Below, piece by piece: positions 20,859-31,200 of a stretch of 36,409 nt of DNA (its first letter is position 1; each line of letters begins with the position of its first letter). The position numbers were made by a program, and so were the translations under genes. The stretch is taken from positions 1 through 36,409 of the forward strand of contig JBAZRN010000012.1 in the NCBI GenBank assembly GCA_041663325.1, written 5' to 3'. Origin of the DNA: CAJBLF01 sp041663325. Lineage in GTDB: Bacteria > Patescibacteriota > Gracilibacteria > Absconditabacterales > Absconditicoccaceae. The notes under the pieces were generated by a model. It made no database searches. It was not told the DNA's origin and saw nothing but the letters and a program-made list of their open reading frames with translations.

Positions 20859-20923
20859 GTTGGATTTATCTTTTATGGACTATTGCAAATTACAATAGTT
20901 AGTGAGTAAACAATTCCAACGTT
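20859..20923. repeat. Dispersed element of about 65 bases, copy A
   Basis: Read on the minus strand it aligns over its whole length to 34744-34808 (ACGTTGGAATTGTTTACTCA against ACGATGGATTTGTATACTCA, then TAACTATTGTAATTTGCAAT against GAACTATCGTAATTTACAAG). It contains a hairpin, ACTATTG/CAATAGT. Simple (T)TTTTCAC repeats flank both copies. Confidence 0.65.
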
Positions 20924-20949
20924 TTTCGTTTTTCACTTTTCACTATTAA

Positions 20950-21798
20950 TTAGTTCTTCGTTCTCTTAGAGATAATGAATCTTGTAGATGTTTTCCTATT
21001 TTTTCTCGTTTTGATACCCGGAGTCACTCTTTTACCAGCAAATGATTTTTGTCACTTCTTGAGACCGATAGGAGAATGTCCTTCTCATCATCCATGTGGA
21101 TGGTCAACCGGATTCATATTTTTCCCAAGGACATGTGGTTTTTTTCCAAGCCGTCTTTGTCTTCCAGCTTTTCCGACAACAACATGCTGATGCTGATCAT
21201 TTCCAATTTCTCCGATAGTAGCATAACAATTTTCATTGAATTTTCTTACTTCTCCAGAAGGCAATTTGATGAATACAATCTTAAGCAAATTGTCTTTACC
21301 AACTATACTTGCATATGATCATGCGGTCTTAATAAGTTTTCCTGAAGACAATGGAGTCACTTCTAGGTTAAATACGTTTACTCATTCTGGAATATCTTTG
21401 AGTTGTTTTCTATTTCCATGAGCAATAGGGGCTTGATCTCAACATATGACAGTATCACCTACTTTGATGGTTTTCCATGCAAGCACATATCTCTTTTCTC
21501 CATCAGCAAAATTAAGCAACGCGATTCTTGATGTTCTATATGGATCATATTCTACACTAGCAATTTTTGCAGGAATATTAGCTTTATCATATCATTTGAA
21601 ATCTATCGTTCTGTAGAGCCTTTTATGTCCGCCTCACATAGATCTAGACACAGCTTTTCCAGAATTATTTCTTCCTCATGTTCTACCCAATGTTGTGGTA
21701 AGAGTTTTTTCTGGTCTCTTTTTGGTTAAATCAGAAAAATCATATCAGATCATATAACGTCTTGATGGGGTATATGGTTTGTATTTCTTAAGTGCCAT
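20950..21798 (-). CDS. rplB: Ribosomal protein L2
   Basis: 282 residues, usual length. L2 is needed for subunit joining and peptidyl transfer. MALKKYKPYTPSRRYMIGYD, GGGHKRLYRTIDF, EYDPYRTSRIALL, GKAGRQRRLGKKPHVLG and MNPVDHPHGGGEGHSPIG are family hallmarks. In the last, two of the three consecutive glycines are TGA (21085 and 21088), the best single proof of the altered code. Start ATG 21798, stop TAA 20950. Confidence 0.96.
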
Positions 21799-21860
21799 TT
21801 CTATATAATGATAAATGATAAATTAATTGCTAATTTCTAAAGGTCTAAGCTTCTAATAGG

Positions 21861-22202
21861 CTAAGAGCCTAATTCTATTTTTTCCTTTTTAGAAAGGGTA
21901 ACAATTGCTTTTTTATAAGCTTTTCTCACAAGTTTTCTTTGGTTTCTTCATTTATATACTACTTTAATGATATTAATGGATTCTGGATGTACTTTATATA
22001 AGAATTCTATTGCTTGTTTGATATCATTTTTATTCGCATCATTATGAACTTTAAACGAATATTTATTCGTGGCCTCTTGTTGTTTATGAGTTTTTTCAGT
22101 AACCAAAGGCGAAAGAATAACTCCGTACGAAGAAACTTTCTTAAGTACTTTCCCAGTAGTATTTTTTTTAGCTCTTGCTTGAAGTATTTGCTTAAAGGTC
22201 AT
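21861..22202 (-). CDS. rplW: Ribosomal protein L23
   Basis: 113 residues. L23 is at the tunnel exit and docks trigger factor and SRP. LSPLVTEKTHKQQEATNKYSFKVHNDANKNDIKQAIEFLYKV is the typical core. The N-terminal 26 residues are an extra basic extension. The Gly at 21948 is TGA. The end, KKEKIELGS and the TAG stop, comes from a spacer repeat. Start ATG 22202. Confidence 0.93.
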
Positions 22203-22231
22203 AGGAATACAGATAAAAGTAGTAAAAAGAA

Positions 22232-22861
22232 TTATTTCTTATTGAGCGTTGTCAATGCTGATTCCAAGAAGAGTACGGTATGGTAGGACATCAAATCAGC
22301 AGGATTCAAATAGTCAGCATAAAGATATTTTAGTTTTGGTAAATTTCTAAATGATTTAAGAATATTTTCATCTTTTTGTACTAAGACAAGAAGCACTTTT
22401 TTATTGGATATTCAAATATTTTTAAGAATATCTTGAGCATCTTTAGTTTTTGGTGAATTCAAAGTAAAATCCTTGAGTCCAAGAAGCTCACCAGCCTTTG
22501 CTTTCAAAGTAATAATGCTATTAAGCGCTATCTTTCTTGCTTTTTTATTCATAGATTTAGTATAATTTTCTACACCTCTAGGACCGAAAGCAACACCTCC
22601 TCATCTTCTTACAGGAGAATTTTTATCACCAGGTCTTGCACCTCATGTTCCTTTTTGTTTGTAAAGTTTTCTTCCTGATCAATGTACTTCTCCTCTTCAT
22701 TTTACTGAAGCAATATTATGACGAGCATTACTTGTTTGCAACAAATAATATTCATGAATAAGATCTTTATTAACCAAAGAATCATCAAACATAGTTTCAT
22801 CAAGCGCAAAATTGGAAACAACCTTACCGCCTTTATCATATATATCTATAGTATATGCCAT
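22232..22861 (-). CDS. rplD: Ribosomal protein L4
   Basis: 209 residues, usual length. L4 extends a loop into the peptide tunnel and can regulate the S10 operon. VKGRGEVHGSGRKLYKQKGTGGARPGDKNSPVRRGGGVAFGPR is the conserved tunnel loop. MNKKARKIALNSIITLKAKAGEL and the ILKNIGISNKKVLLVL strand follow. Several Gly are TGA. Start ATG 22861. Confidence 0.95.
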
Positions 22862-22892
22862 CTTATAGAGAGGTAAAAAAACATAAAAAAGA

Positions 22893-23495
22893 TTATTTTA
22901 TCGTCAATGTTAATAAAGAATTATATGCGCCTGGAATTGAACCTTTGAGTACAACCAATGTTTCATGATCCTTAGTAATTTTATCAAGGAGAGAAATATT
23001 TTTGAGGGTTACACGTTGAGTACCCATATGTCATGCTCCAGGATGTCCTCTGAGCGTTCTTCTTGGTTTTCTATTTCCTTTTGATCCCCCAGTTCTTGTG
23101 AACTTATGACCGTGAGTAGCTCATCCACCCTTGATATGAAATTTTTTAACCATACCTTGAAATCATTTTCCTTTTGCAGTTCCCGTCACATCCACCTGAG
23201 TAACACCTTCAAGCAACGCAAGATCAAGTACACTGCCTGTTTGATGAGCAGAAACAAAAGCATCATCTACTCTATATTCTTGTATTTTTTTATAACGAAT
23301 TTTCTGACCTTTATCTTTTTTAAGCTCCTTTTTTTCTACGCCAACCACCGCTGAGACATACCCATCTTTTTCTTGAGTTTTATATCTGACGATTTCTTGT
23401 GGAACTAGTTGCACCAAAGTAACAGGCACAAAATTATCTTCAATCCACATTTTGGTCATCTCTTTTTTTGCTACGATAAGTCCACCTTTATTCAT
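22893..23495 (-). CDS. rplC: Ribosomal protein L3
   Basis: 200 residues. L3 is a primary 23S rRNA-binding protein reaching the peptidyl-transferase centre. GLIVAKKEMTKMWIEDNFVPVTLV opens the family. KGKGFQGMVKKFHIKGGATHGHKFTRTGGSKG and GHPGAGHMGTQRVTLKNISL are the core loop. TGA-Gly occurs in GKGFQG and at other sites. Start ATG 23495, stop TAA 22893. Confidence 0.95.
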
Positions 23496-23529
23496 GATAT
23501 ATACTATATAACTAATAAATATATTTTGA

Positions 23530-23690
23530 ATTTTAAATTCTGATTTCTAAATTTTGGTTTCTAAATTCTGATTTCTAAATTCTAATTTCTATATTTTGAT
23601 TTCTAAATTCTGATTTCTAAATTCTGATTTCTAAATTTTGGTTTCTAAATTCTGATTTCTAAATTCTAATTTCTAAATTCTAAATTAATT
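23530..23690. repeat. Tandem repeat of about 13 bases (TTTCTAAATTCTG), block 2
   Basis: About eleven units of TTTCTAAATTCTG with variants (TTTTG, CTAA) fill the gap between rpsJ and rplC, much longer than a normal spacer in this operon. The TAA stop of rpsJ (23690-23692) lies at its edge. Confidence 0.85.
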
Positions 23691-24016
23691 TAGAATACTT
23701 TAACATCTACTAAAACTCAAACAGGTATTGCAAGATTTTGGAGATATTCCATAGTTTTTGATCCTGTTTCTACGACATCAATCATTCTAGAATAGGTAAT
23801 TCTTTCAAATTGCTCTCTAGAATCTTTGAATTTAAAATTTGATTTCAAAACAGTATATACTTTTCTTTGTTTAGGAAGTGGAATAGGTCCTTTTATAGTT
23901 GCGCCAGACTTAATCAAAAGTCCTACAACCTTACCTACAGACGATTCCAACATTTTTATGTCATAACTTTTCAATTTGATTCTCAGTTTAGTTTTTTGAG
24001 TTTTTTTGTCAGCCAT
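23690..24016 (-). CDS. rpsJ: Ribosomal protein S10 (NusE)
   Basis: 108 residues. S10 is in the 30S head and also serves in transcription antitermination. KLRIKLKSYDIKMLESSVGKVV, GPIPLPKQRKVYTVLKSNF and REQFERITYSRMIDVV are diagnostic. Gly at 23717 is TGA in the end PVGVLVDVKVF. Start ATG 24016. Confidence 0.95.
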
Positions 24017-24062
24017 ACTAATAGTATATAATAGTAAAACAATTTTTTCTTACAATTTAACT

Positions 24063-24090
24063 CTCCACCCCGGAAGACTCCGGGGCGGAG
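24063..24090. promoter_or_regulatory. Strong hairpin between tuf and rpsJ
   Basis: CTCCACCCCGGA-AGAC-TCCGGGGCGGAG gives an 11-bp GC-rich stem with one A/C mismatch. There is no T-run on the minus strand, so it is more likely an RNA-processing or attenuation site, or a REP-like element, than a full terminator. Confidence 0.55.
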
Positions 24091-24109
24091 CAATAAAGTA
24101 TAAAAAATA

Positions 24110-25282
24110 TTATAAGATTTTAGTTACAACTCATGCTCAAACTGTTCTTCCACCTTCTCTGATTGCAAATCTCAATCCCTCTTCCATAGCAACTGGATAG
24201 ATCAATTCTACATCGATTTTTGCATTGTCTCCAGGCATAATCATTTCAACTCCTGATTTTAATGTGGCAGTTCATGTCACATCAGTAGTTCTCAAAAAGA
24301 ATTGTGGTCTGTATCATGTCATAAAAGGAGTGTGTCTACCACCTTCTTCTTTCTTCAATACATAAACTTCAGCTTCAAATTTATTATGAGCTTTTACAGA
24401 ACCTGGTTTACAAAGAACCTGTCCTCTTTCTATTTGATCTTTTTCAATACCTCTAAGAAGCAATCCAACATTCATACCAGCTTCAGCTGTATCAAATTGT
24501 TTGTGGAACATTTCTATTCCTGTAACAACAGTTTTCTTTGGTTCCATTCCAAGTCCGATAATCTCAAATTCTTCATTCATTTTTGCAACTCCTCTTTCAA
24601 TTCTTCCTGTTGCAACAGTTCCTCTTCCTTTGATAGAGAAGACATCTTCTACTGGCATAAGAAATGGTTTGTCATTATCTCTTACAGGAACCGGAATATA
24701 TTCATCCAACGCTTTGATAAGATCCCAAATACATTTAGCATCTCCATTTTCATCAGTAGGATTATTCATGGCTTTGAGCGCTGATCCTCTAATAATAGGA
24801 GAATTTTCATCAAAATGATTTTTCTTCAAAACATCTCTGATTTCTTCTTCTACAAGATCAAGTTCGTCAGGATCTGATACCATGTCGCATTTATTCAAAA
24901 ATACAACGATTCTTGGAACGTTTACTTGGTGAGCAAGAAGAACGTGTTCTCTTGTTTGAGGCATTGGTCCATCAGTAGCAGCTACTACAAGAATAGCTCC
25001 ATCCATCTGGGCAGCTCCGACGATCATATTTTTAACATAGTCGGCATGACCTGGACAGTCAATGTGTGCATAATGTCTTGTTTCGCTTTCGTACTCTACA
25101 TGCCTGGTATTAATAGTAATACCTCTTGCTTTTTCTTCTGGAGCATTATCAATTTTATCAAAAGCTAGAGATTGAGCAAACCCTTTAGTAGCCAATACTC
25201 CTGTGATTGCTGATGTCAATGTTGTCTTTCCATGGTCTACGTGACCGATAGTTCCAACATTAACGTGAACTTTGTTAGCCAT
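24110..25282 (-). CDS. tuf: Elongation factor Tu
   Basis: 390 residues, usual length. EF-Tu is a GTPase that delivers aminoacyl-tRNA to the ribosome. The GTP-binding motifs are GHVDHGKTT (P-loop), DCPGHADY, NKCD and SAL. Switch I has ARGITIN. Domain 2 carries KGRGTVATGRIERG. TGA codes Gly at 24314 (TGYRPQFFLRTTD), 24272 (VTGTATL), 24137 (TVGA) and 24131 (AGVV), all universally conserved positions. It begins the cluster, 93 bases upstream of rpsJ, and has a long leader with hairpins. Start ATG 25282, stop TAA 24110. Confidence 0.97.
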
Positions 25283-25774
25283 AGGTAAATATATTTAAAA
25301 GTTAAAATGGATTACAAGTGTATACAAAAAAAAACGCGTGAATTGATACCATACAAATTTGGATGTTGATTGCAAGAGATTTTTTAAAGATTTTAACCAA
25401 AATACTGATTTCGATCGACATGGTAGTCAACGATTTTCTTAAAATCGCGCTATCACTCTTCTCGAAACCATGGTACTGTACATAATCAATTCCCTGGGGA
25501 ATCATTGTATTTACAGTATATATTAAGGTCATAAAGACCTTCAGAGGATGATCGCCAATTGCGTTACCTTGTGTCTATAACTTTAGCCATCCACCTAGCA
25601 AAAGTCTACAACTGTCGAAACCTTCATTGTTGATTCCAGCAAGGATATAACAAATAGAAGAAGAAAAACAACACCTTTTTGAAAAAACTTAATTTTTACT
25701 TGATTTTGGAATAAAGATACATACAAAGCAAATATTGCTAATATTTTTTGTTTCCAAAAAAATTATAAGTGTAC
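25283..25774. other. Long gene-free leader between tuf and the tRNA genes
   Basis: 492 bases with no convincing gene on either strand. On the minus strand it would be the tuf 5' region. It contains perfect hairpins: CGATTTT-CTT-AAAATCG (25431-25447), an imperfect ATTCCC...GGGGAAT (about 25488-25502) and AAGGTC-ATAAA-GACCTT (25525-25541). Promoters for both tuf and the tRNA operon must lie here, but no single promoter is clear. Confidence 0.5.
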
Positions 25775-25849
25775 GCCAGGGTAGCTCAGTGGTAGAGCAG
25801 AGGCCTGAAAAGCCTTGTGTCGGCAGTTCAATTCTGCCTCCTGGCACCA
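25775..25849 (+). tRNA. tRNA-Phe (GAA)
   Basis: Acceptor GCCAGGG/TCCTGGC, D arm GCTC...GAGC, anticodon stem GAGGC/GCCTT with loop CTGAAAA (anticodon GAA), T arm GGCAG-TTCAATT-CTGCC. The CCA end is encoded. Confidence 0.95.
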
Positions 25850-25891
25850 TTAATACCGTGTTTGTTTATGTCCAATCAATTCAAGTCTAGC

Positions 25892-25965
25892 CGGGGATTA
25901 GCTCAGATGGCTAGAGCGCTTGGTTTGGGACCAAGAGGCCGCGAGTTCGAGTCCCGCATCCCCGA
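25892..25965 (+). tRNA. tRNA-Pro (TGG)
   Basis: Acceptor CGGGGAT/ATCCCCG, D arm GCTC...GAGC, anticodon stem CTTGG/CCAAG with loop TTTGGGA (anticodon TGG). The T arm GCGAG-TTCGAGT-CCCGC has one A/C mismatch. No encoded CCA, unlike its two neighbours. Confidence 0.93.
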
Positions 25966-25987
25966 ATTTTTATAAAAATCAAAACAA

Positions 25988-26064
25988 GGGCATATAGCTC
26001 AGTTGGTTAGAGCGCGTCTCTGATAAGGACGAGGTCGGAGGTTCGAGTCCTCCTATGCCCACCA
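25988..26064 (+). tRNA. tRNA-Ile (GAT)
   Basis: Acceptor GGGCATA/TATGCCC, anticodon stem CGTCT/GGACG with loop CTGATAA (anticodon GAT), T arm GGAGG-TTCGAGT-CCTCC, encoded CCA. Confidence 0.95.
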
Positions 26065-26077
26065 CTATCACATAGAG

Positions 26078-26099
26078 TAAGCTATTGCAGCTTATTTTT
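26078..26099 (+). terminator. Terminator of the tRNA operon
   Basis: TAAGCT-ATTGC-AGCTTA followed by TTTTTGTTTTATTTTT, starting 14 bases after tRNA-Ile. Confidence 0.75.
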
Positions 26100-26190
26100 G
26101 TTTTATTTTTATTTGTTCAAAAAAAATTACTTGTTTGAAAAACAAAAATAATTACGATGAATTATATATATCTTTATATATAGTAATTAT

Positions 26191-27807
26191 ATGAAAGAAT
26201 TTGGGATCAACAAAGAAAAAAAAACAACTTGGAAAAGTTATCTAAAATATTTGAATGGAACATTTCTTATTATCATCGTGGTATGTTTCATTTTTTTCAC
26301 GTTTTTTGCTAAAATCAGCAATATGGTATTCAAGAACAAAATAGATGTATTCAAAGAAGATCTTGGACAAATAGCATTTTATTTTTGGACATTTGACAAA
26401 GATTTGTCTAAATTTTTGATGACTATGGATGATATCATCCAAAGTTACACAAAAGGAGACAATGTTTTCATCACCAAAGAAAAAGAGATAAATTTCTGCC
26501 GAGAATATATAGAAAAAAATAAAGAATATCTCAAAAAAATATGATTTTCAAACTACGATAAACTTATAAACCTATTCTCAGACCTTAAAATCCACCAAAA
26601 AGAATTGTTTGAACTCTTAGGGAAAAACCAATCATTCAATTATCTCGTCATCTTGCAAAATACCAACGAAAAAAGACCGAATGGATGATTTTTTGGATCA
26701 TTTGCATTTATCAAAGTAGCTCAATGACATATCAAAACACTAGAAATAGTAGATTCATATTATCCAGACTTTATCGCATATAAAACGCGTATTCTTGCAC
26801 CAGAATGGACCGCGCCATTTCTTCCCGATCGTAAAATTTGATTTATCGCAGGAAACAAATTTGGATTTAGTGATATCGACGGAAAAAATTTGAAAGATCT
26901 CTACGAACTCATGTTCAACAAAACATATGAAATGCGGAAAGTGCAGCAAACCATGCAGCCAGATTTGTATAATAAATTATTGAATCAGGATATCAAAGGA
27001 GTGATCTTTATTAGATCAGATCTGCTCGAAAATTTCTTCACAACGTTTAAACAAAAGGAACAAGAATGGCAGTTTCTCAACGCATCTATCGACCTGATCA
27101 GAAAGGAAATCCGTGGAAATAAAAAAGAACTCTACATCAAGGAGATCAAACAATATTTTGATAGTCAGAAATCAAATATTATAAAAAATGTCGTCAATAG
27201 ATTTGACGAAATAGCGAATAAACAATATATCACCATGTATTTGTCGAATATCTCTACAGGATTTAATGCAATACTCAACAAGCACAATCTAACGAATATA
27301 TTTGATCCAAATTATATTTATTTCTGGGACACTAACGTCAGTTATAATAAAATCGACGGATTCATTACTAAACACATTCAAATCAATGATGAGCAAGGAA
27401 TGGTACAAAAAGATAGTAAAAGCGATATCGTAGACATTCATGATCTAAAAAATGGAAAATACACCATCAATATCTATTACAAATTTGAGATTCCAGAATA
27501 CTATCCGACGCTTATCAAAGAATTTGAAAAAAAATATGAAATCCAAATAACTAATAGAGAACTAGCTATTTTGGGATTGAAACCAGGAGTCTACGACGAA
27601 CCAGGACAAGGCAAAGTAAAAAAGTGGTGGGAAACTAAAGCGACCATCTATTTTCCAAAATATATCAAAGTAACAAATGTAACAGGCGATATTTACTATC
27701 AAGCGCCGTTTTACCCTCCTTTTGCTAACGGATTATTTTATCAGATGGGAAGTATAGAAAACAATAGTACAAGAGTCATCAAAATCAATATAATTATCAA
27801 TAAATAA
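26191..27807 (+). CDS. Membrane-anchored DUF4012-like protein
   Basis: 538 residues. One N-terminal membrane helix (GTFLIIIVVCFIFFTFFA, residues about 28-46) follows a short basic cytoplasmic part. The rest should be outside the membrane. YLVILQNTNEKRPNGGFFGSFAFIKVAQGHIKTLEIVDSY (residues about 151-190) fits the signature of the DUF4012 family of CPR and actinobacterial surface proteins (LQN-N-E-RP-GGF-GS). The call is by pattern only. The C-terminal half is beta-rich with no known motif. TGA-Gly codons are at 26542, 26686, 26725 and 26839. Start ATG 26191; it stands alone after the tRNA terminator. Function unknown, likely envelope polymer-related. Confidence 0.75.
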
Positions 27808-27870
27808 CTAAAAACTCATTACCTAAAAATTTACAATATTGTTTTTTCATAAACTAAATAACAAGAGAAC

Positions 27871-27990
27871 GCACCATTATTAAATCAATATGAATGGTAG
27901 TCCGAGCATGAGAGACGCGTAAGCGGATTAGTACCTATATATGTTCAGTAGAATAAACATGATATTGCCCTAATGGTGCTTGATTTTTTT
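27871..27990 (+). ncRNA. Candidate structured small RNA with closing stem and T-run
   Basis: GCACCATTA (27871-27879) pairs perfectly with TAATGGTGC (27971-27979). Inside, CAATAT (27886) can pair with ATATTG (27962). GGTA+GTCCG (27896-27904) pairs with CGGAT+TACC (27924-27935). ATGTT (27941) pairs with AACAT (27956). This makes a branched fold of about 110 nt. A run of seven T follows at 27984. CGC-GTAA-GCG (27916-27925) is an alternative GNRA hairpin. It does not match the SRP, 6S, tmRNA or riboswitch motifs I know. Confidence 0.5.
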
Positions 27991-27995
27991 ATCCA

Positions 27996-28083
27996 ATATT
28001 TTTGTTCCTCCTTTGTTGTAAAGGAGGGGGACCGAACCCCGCAATACTGCGGGGCGAGCGGTGGAGGATTTTGACAAAAATAT
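27996..28083. repeat. Palindromic element with 10-base inverted ends
   Basis: ATATTTTTGT (27996-28005) is the exact inverse of ACAAAAATAT (28074-28083). Between them are two hairpins: CCTCCTTT-GTTGT-AAAGGAGG and CCCCGC-AATACT-GCGGGG. It resembles a small MITE/REP element. Confidence 0.6.
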
Positions 28084-28187
28084 GGTCGTGGGGGTTGGGG
28101 CACGAAAAGCCCCAATAGAATAAATAAATACCCTCGTACCTATCTATGTATAATTTTAAAGAAAAGAGAAGTAAATATATATAAAAA

Positions 28188-28212
28188 GCCAAGATTTTTT
28201 GGCATTTTTTTT
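28188..28212 (+). terminator. Rho-independent terminator
   Basis: GCCAA-GATTTT-TTGGC followed by A and eight T, 50 bases before the L,D-transpeptidase gene. It would isolate that gene from upstream transcription. Confidence 0.75.
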
Positions 28213-28263
28213 GTTTAGGAGTAGTATTGAGATAGAAAAATCTTTACTCGATAAATTATTACA

Positions 28264-31200
28264 ATGAGCAATACAACACCAGAAGTAAAATCTTTAGATC
28301 TCACGGAAGGATTAAGTGAGGAAGAAAAAAAATATCTGGAAAAGACAGATATGGAAGAAGTATATAAAAACATCAAAGCCGAAGGGAAAAATCTCTACGG
28401 TGAGATTATGATAAATCTTCACAAAGAGAATTCGAAAGAAAAGCTGGATACAGCTATAGCAGCAGCCGGACTAACAAATGACTTGATCTTGGAAACCGTC
28501 AAAAAAGATACGGGAATCTCAGCTCAATACGAAGAAGCGCTCAAAAGAAATACAAAAGATACATGGAAAAACGACAATATTGCTCTTTTGCAAGCATTAG
28601 CAGCAAAATGTATCGAAAACATTCAGTATAAAGGAACAAGCAAAGAGATCATTAAAATGCTAAAAACAACGGATTATTTTACAGCAGAAAATCCTATTGA
28701 TGGATATATGTGACCAAACACCGCTCTTGTTTTTTCATTGATAGCAAAAGCAGAATTGGGGACAAATAAAGGCTCAACTGACGTGCAAGCATTCAATGGA
28801 ATAATTTCTTCAGATTTGATTCTCAAAATGTACAAATATTGTAATCCTGTCCTCAACAAAGAAACAATCCCACCAACGGATATAGACGCAAAAATAAGCA
28901 AAGTAATGCTGTTTACCATGCCAGGATATCAATTAGATTCCAAAGATTTCATAATGGATACACAAGGAGATGTTTCTCAAGACAAAACCAAACTCTATAA
29001 AAATATTTACGCAATAAGTGATAAGGAAGCTACTACTCCATTAGGAAAAATAGAGTTTGATACAGATGGAAAATTAACATCAAAGGAAACAACAATTAGC
29101 GGTGTGAAATATACCGTGACAATGGACGATAAATGAGTAATCATTTTAACCAAAAAAACAGCAGAAAAAGCCACACCAGAAAAGAAAGAAAAATGATGAG
29201 AAGATTTACAAAACTTACTTTCCAGTGTAAACGAAAGTTATCCGCTAACAGCAGATTTAACATGAGGAACAGGCAAAGCAATTTGATATGAAATGATGCC
29301 CCCATCCAACGACAAAGAAAAGCCAAAAGAATATCAAGAAAGAGCAACACTTCTTATGTTAAATTACATAACCATCAACGGAGAAAAACTTTTTGATATC
29401 AAAAAAAATATCAGCAAATATAAATACGATAAGGACAACAATATGTTTACCCTCCAAGTAAAAGTCCCGGAGACTGTAGCAGAATGAGGGACAGAGGACA
29501 AAACACTGAATCTAAAATTTTCTTTGGTAGAGAATTCTAAGTTTGGAAACAAGGTAGAATTTAAACTTACAAGTGATGACAAACAAATTACTGCAGGTAA
29601 ATTTATGGTATACGATATTTCCATTCCTACCACATCAGAAAAAGAGGCCGATGTAAGAATTATCTACAATAGACAAAAGACCATCGACAATCTCAAAAAA
29701 GAAATGGCATATTCACTTGTAAAACCATTTGAAAAAAATCTAAGCCAATATAATAATCTAGATTTTCTCAGTCAAATCAAACTCAGTGATGGACTGGGAA
29801 TAGAAAAACAATGAATTATTGATAATGCAGATTTAAGTAATGAAACTAAATATGAAACAATTGAGGGATATTACAAAAAAGTATTTATCAATTACCAAGG
29901 AGATTATAGAGAAGTAGGTAAAATATATTTCAAAAAAGATGGAACACTGGATACAGATAAAATGAAAGATGCTGAACTGAAAATTTATGACGTAGACCTC
30001 AAACCAACATTTACAGAATCTACAACCAAAGGGGAAAAAGAAGTAAATCTGAATATCGATGACACGCAGCTCCAAGAACTCAACGACAAAATCAATAAAC
30101 AAAAAAATCAAATCACAGACGGTTTGACAAGCTTATCCAAAAACGTAGACACAAGTCTAATGACCAATCTTCAGCGTGAAAAACTTCAGGATTTAAGTAA
30201 TATTACTCTGTATCCATTACGCGATTTATATTCATACAATGTCATAGAAGACAAAGGAACAGCAAAAAAAACAATAGACACCAAAACCAATATCTACTTC
30301 AGATTTAGTGATAAAGACGCAATACAGATAACTAATTATTTCTGAGAAGATACAAAAAATCAAACTGTGGTAGAAGTAACGGATACGAAAAAGAGAGGCA
30401 AATCCATACAGCGTGACTTTGAACTAATGTTGAATGGAAACAGTTTAACAAGTTTGGAAACTAAAGAAAAAATTGCAGCAGAGATACTACCAACAATCAA
30501 TGGAGTTTCATTGCCACAAAATACACAGTACAATGTTGCAACAAAGACATTAACATACTACGATGCCAAATGATCATTGTCCGCATCCATCAATTGTGAA
30601 AGCCCCAAAACAGAAAAAGAATCCAAACGAGAATTACTAAACAATACAACTTTGGCAGATCCGTTAGATTTCTTTGATGTAGCCAAGACAGGAACATGCG
30701 CAACACTTGGACAAACAGAAAAAGAAAACATTTTCAAAAATCTTATGGCCAAAGAACTAAATAACAAGCTTACTAGATCATCTACCATTCGTGTACTCAA
30801 GGATAGCACTAAAATGATCTATGAATATTATACTATTCAAGATAATAAAGATGGTAGCTTCACTACAGAAAAAGACAAAGAATTGATCCAAGCAGCAAAT
30901 AAAGCGATGGAAAAGATGAAAAATGATTTCCTTATCATCGACAAAATCAATACAACTAGCCTCAAGCTATGGGAAAAAGTCACAAAAAAAGAAAAAGATC
31001 TTTCTATCAATTCAGGACTTGGTGGTATCGGTATATGTAATGTCACTGCAGAGAATATCATCAAATTTATCCAAAGCTATGAAAAAACTAGAGAACTTTC
31101 TGCAACTATAGGCAAAGATGAAAGTACAGCAAATCTTACGACAAATAAGATAGAATTCTTGCCAAAAGATCAAGCGATCACTTTCAGCATCAAAAAAAAT

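Larger units (their letters stand above)
27808..28263. other. Gene-free region with a structured RNA candidate, palindromic element and terminator
   Basis: 456 bases without a supported gene. Three structured segments are described separately. The remaining A+T-rich sequence shows nothing else. Confidence 0.6.

Noticed and set aside
23530..23690. CRISPR array
   Set aside because: Units are about 13 bases with no unique spacers, so this is a simple tandem repeat.
24302..24784. 160-codon open frame on the + strand
   Set aside because: Antisense to tuf.
25302..25532. 76-codon open frame on the minus strand in the tuf leader
   Set aside because: No recognisable protein features, and it overlaps hairpins; treated as leader.
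27871..27990. SRP (4.5S) RNA
   Set aside because: The conserved helix 8 pattern (GGAA tetraloop with AGCAG side) is absent; left as an unassigned RNA.
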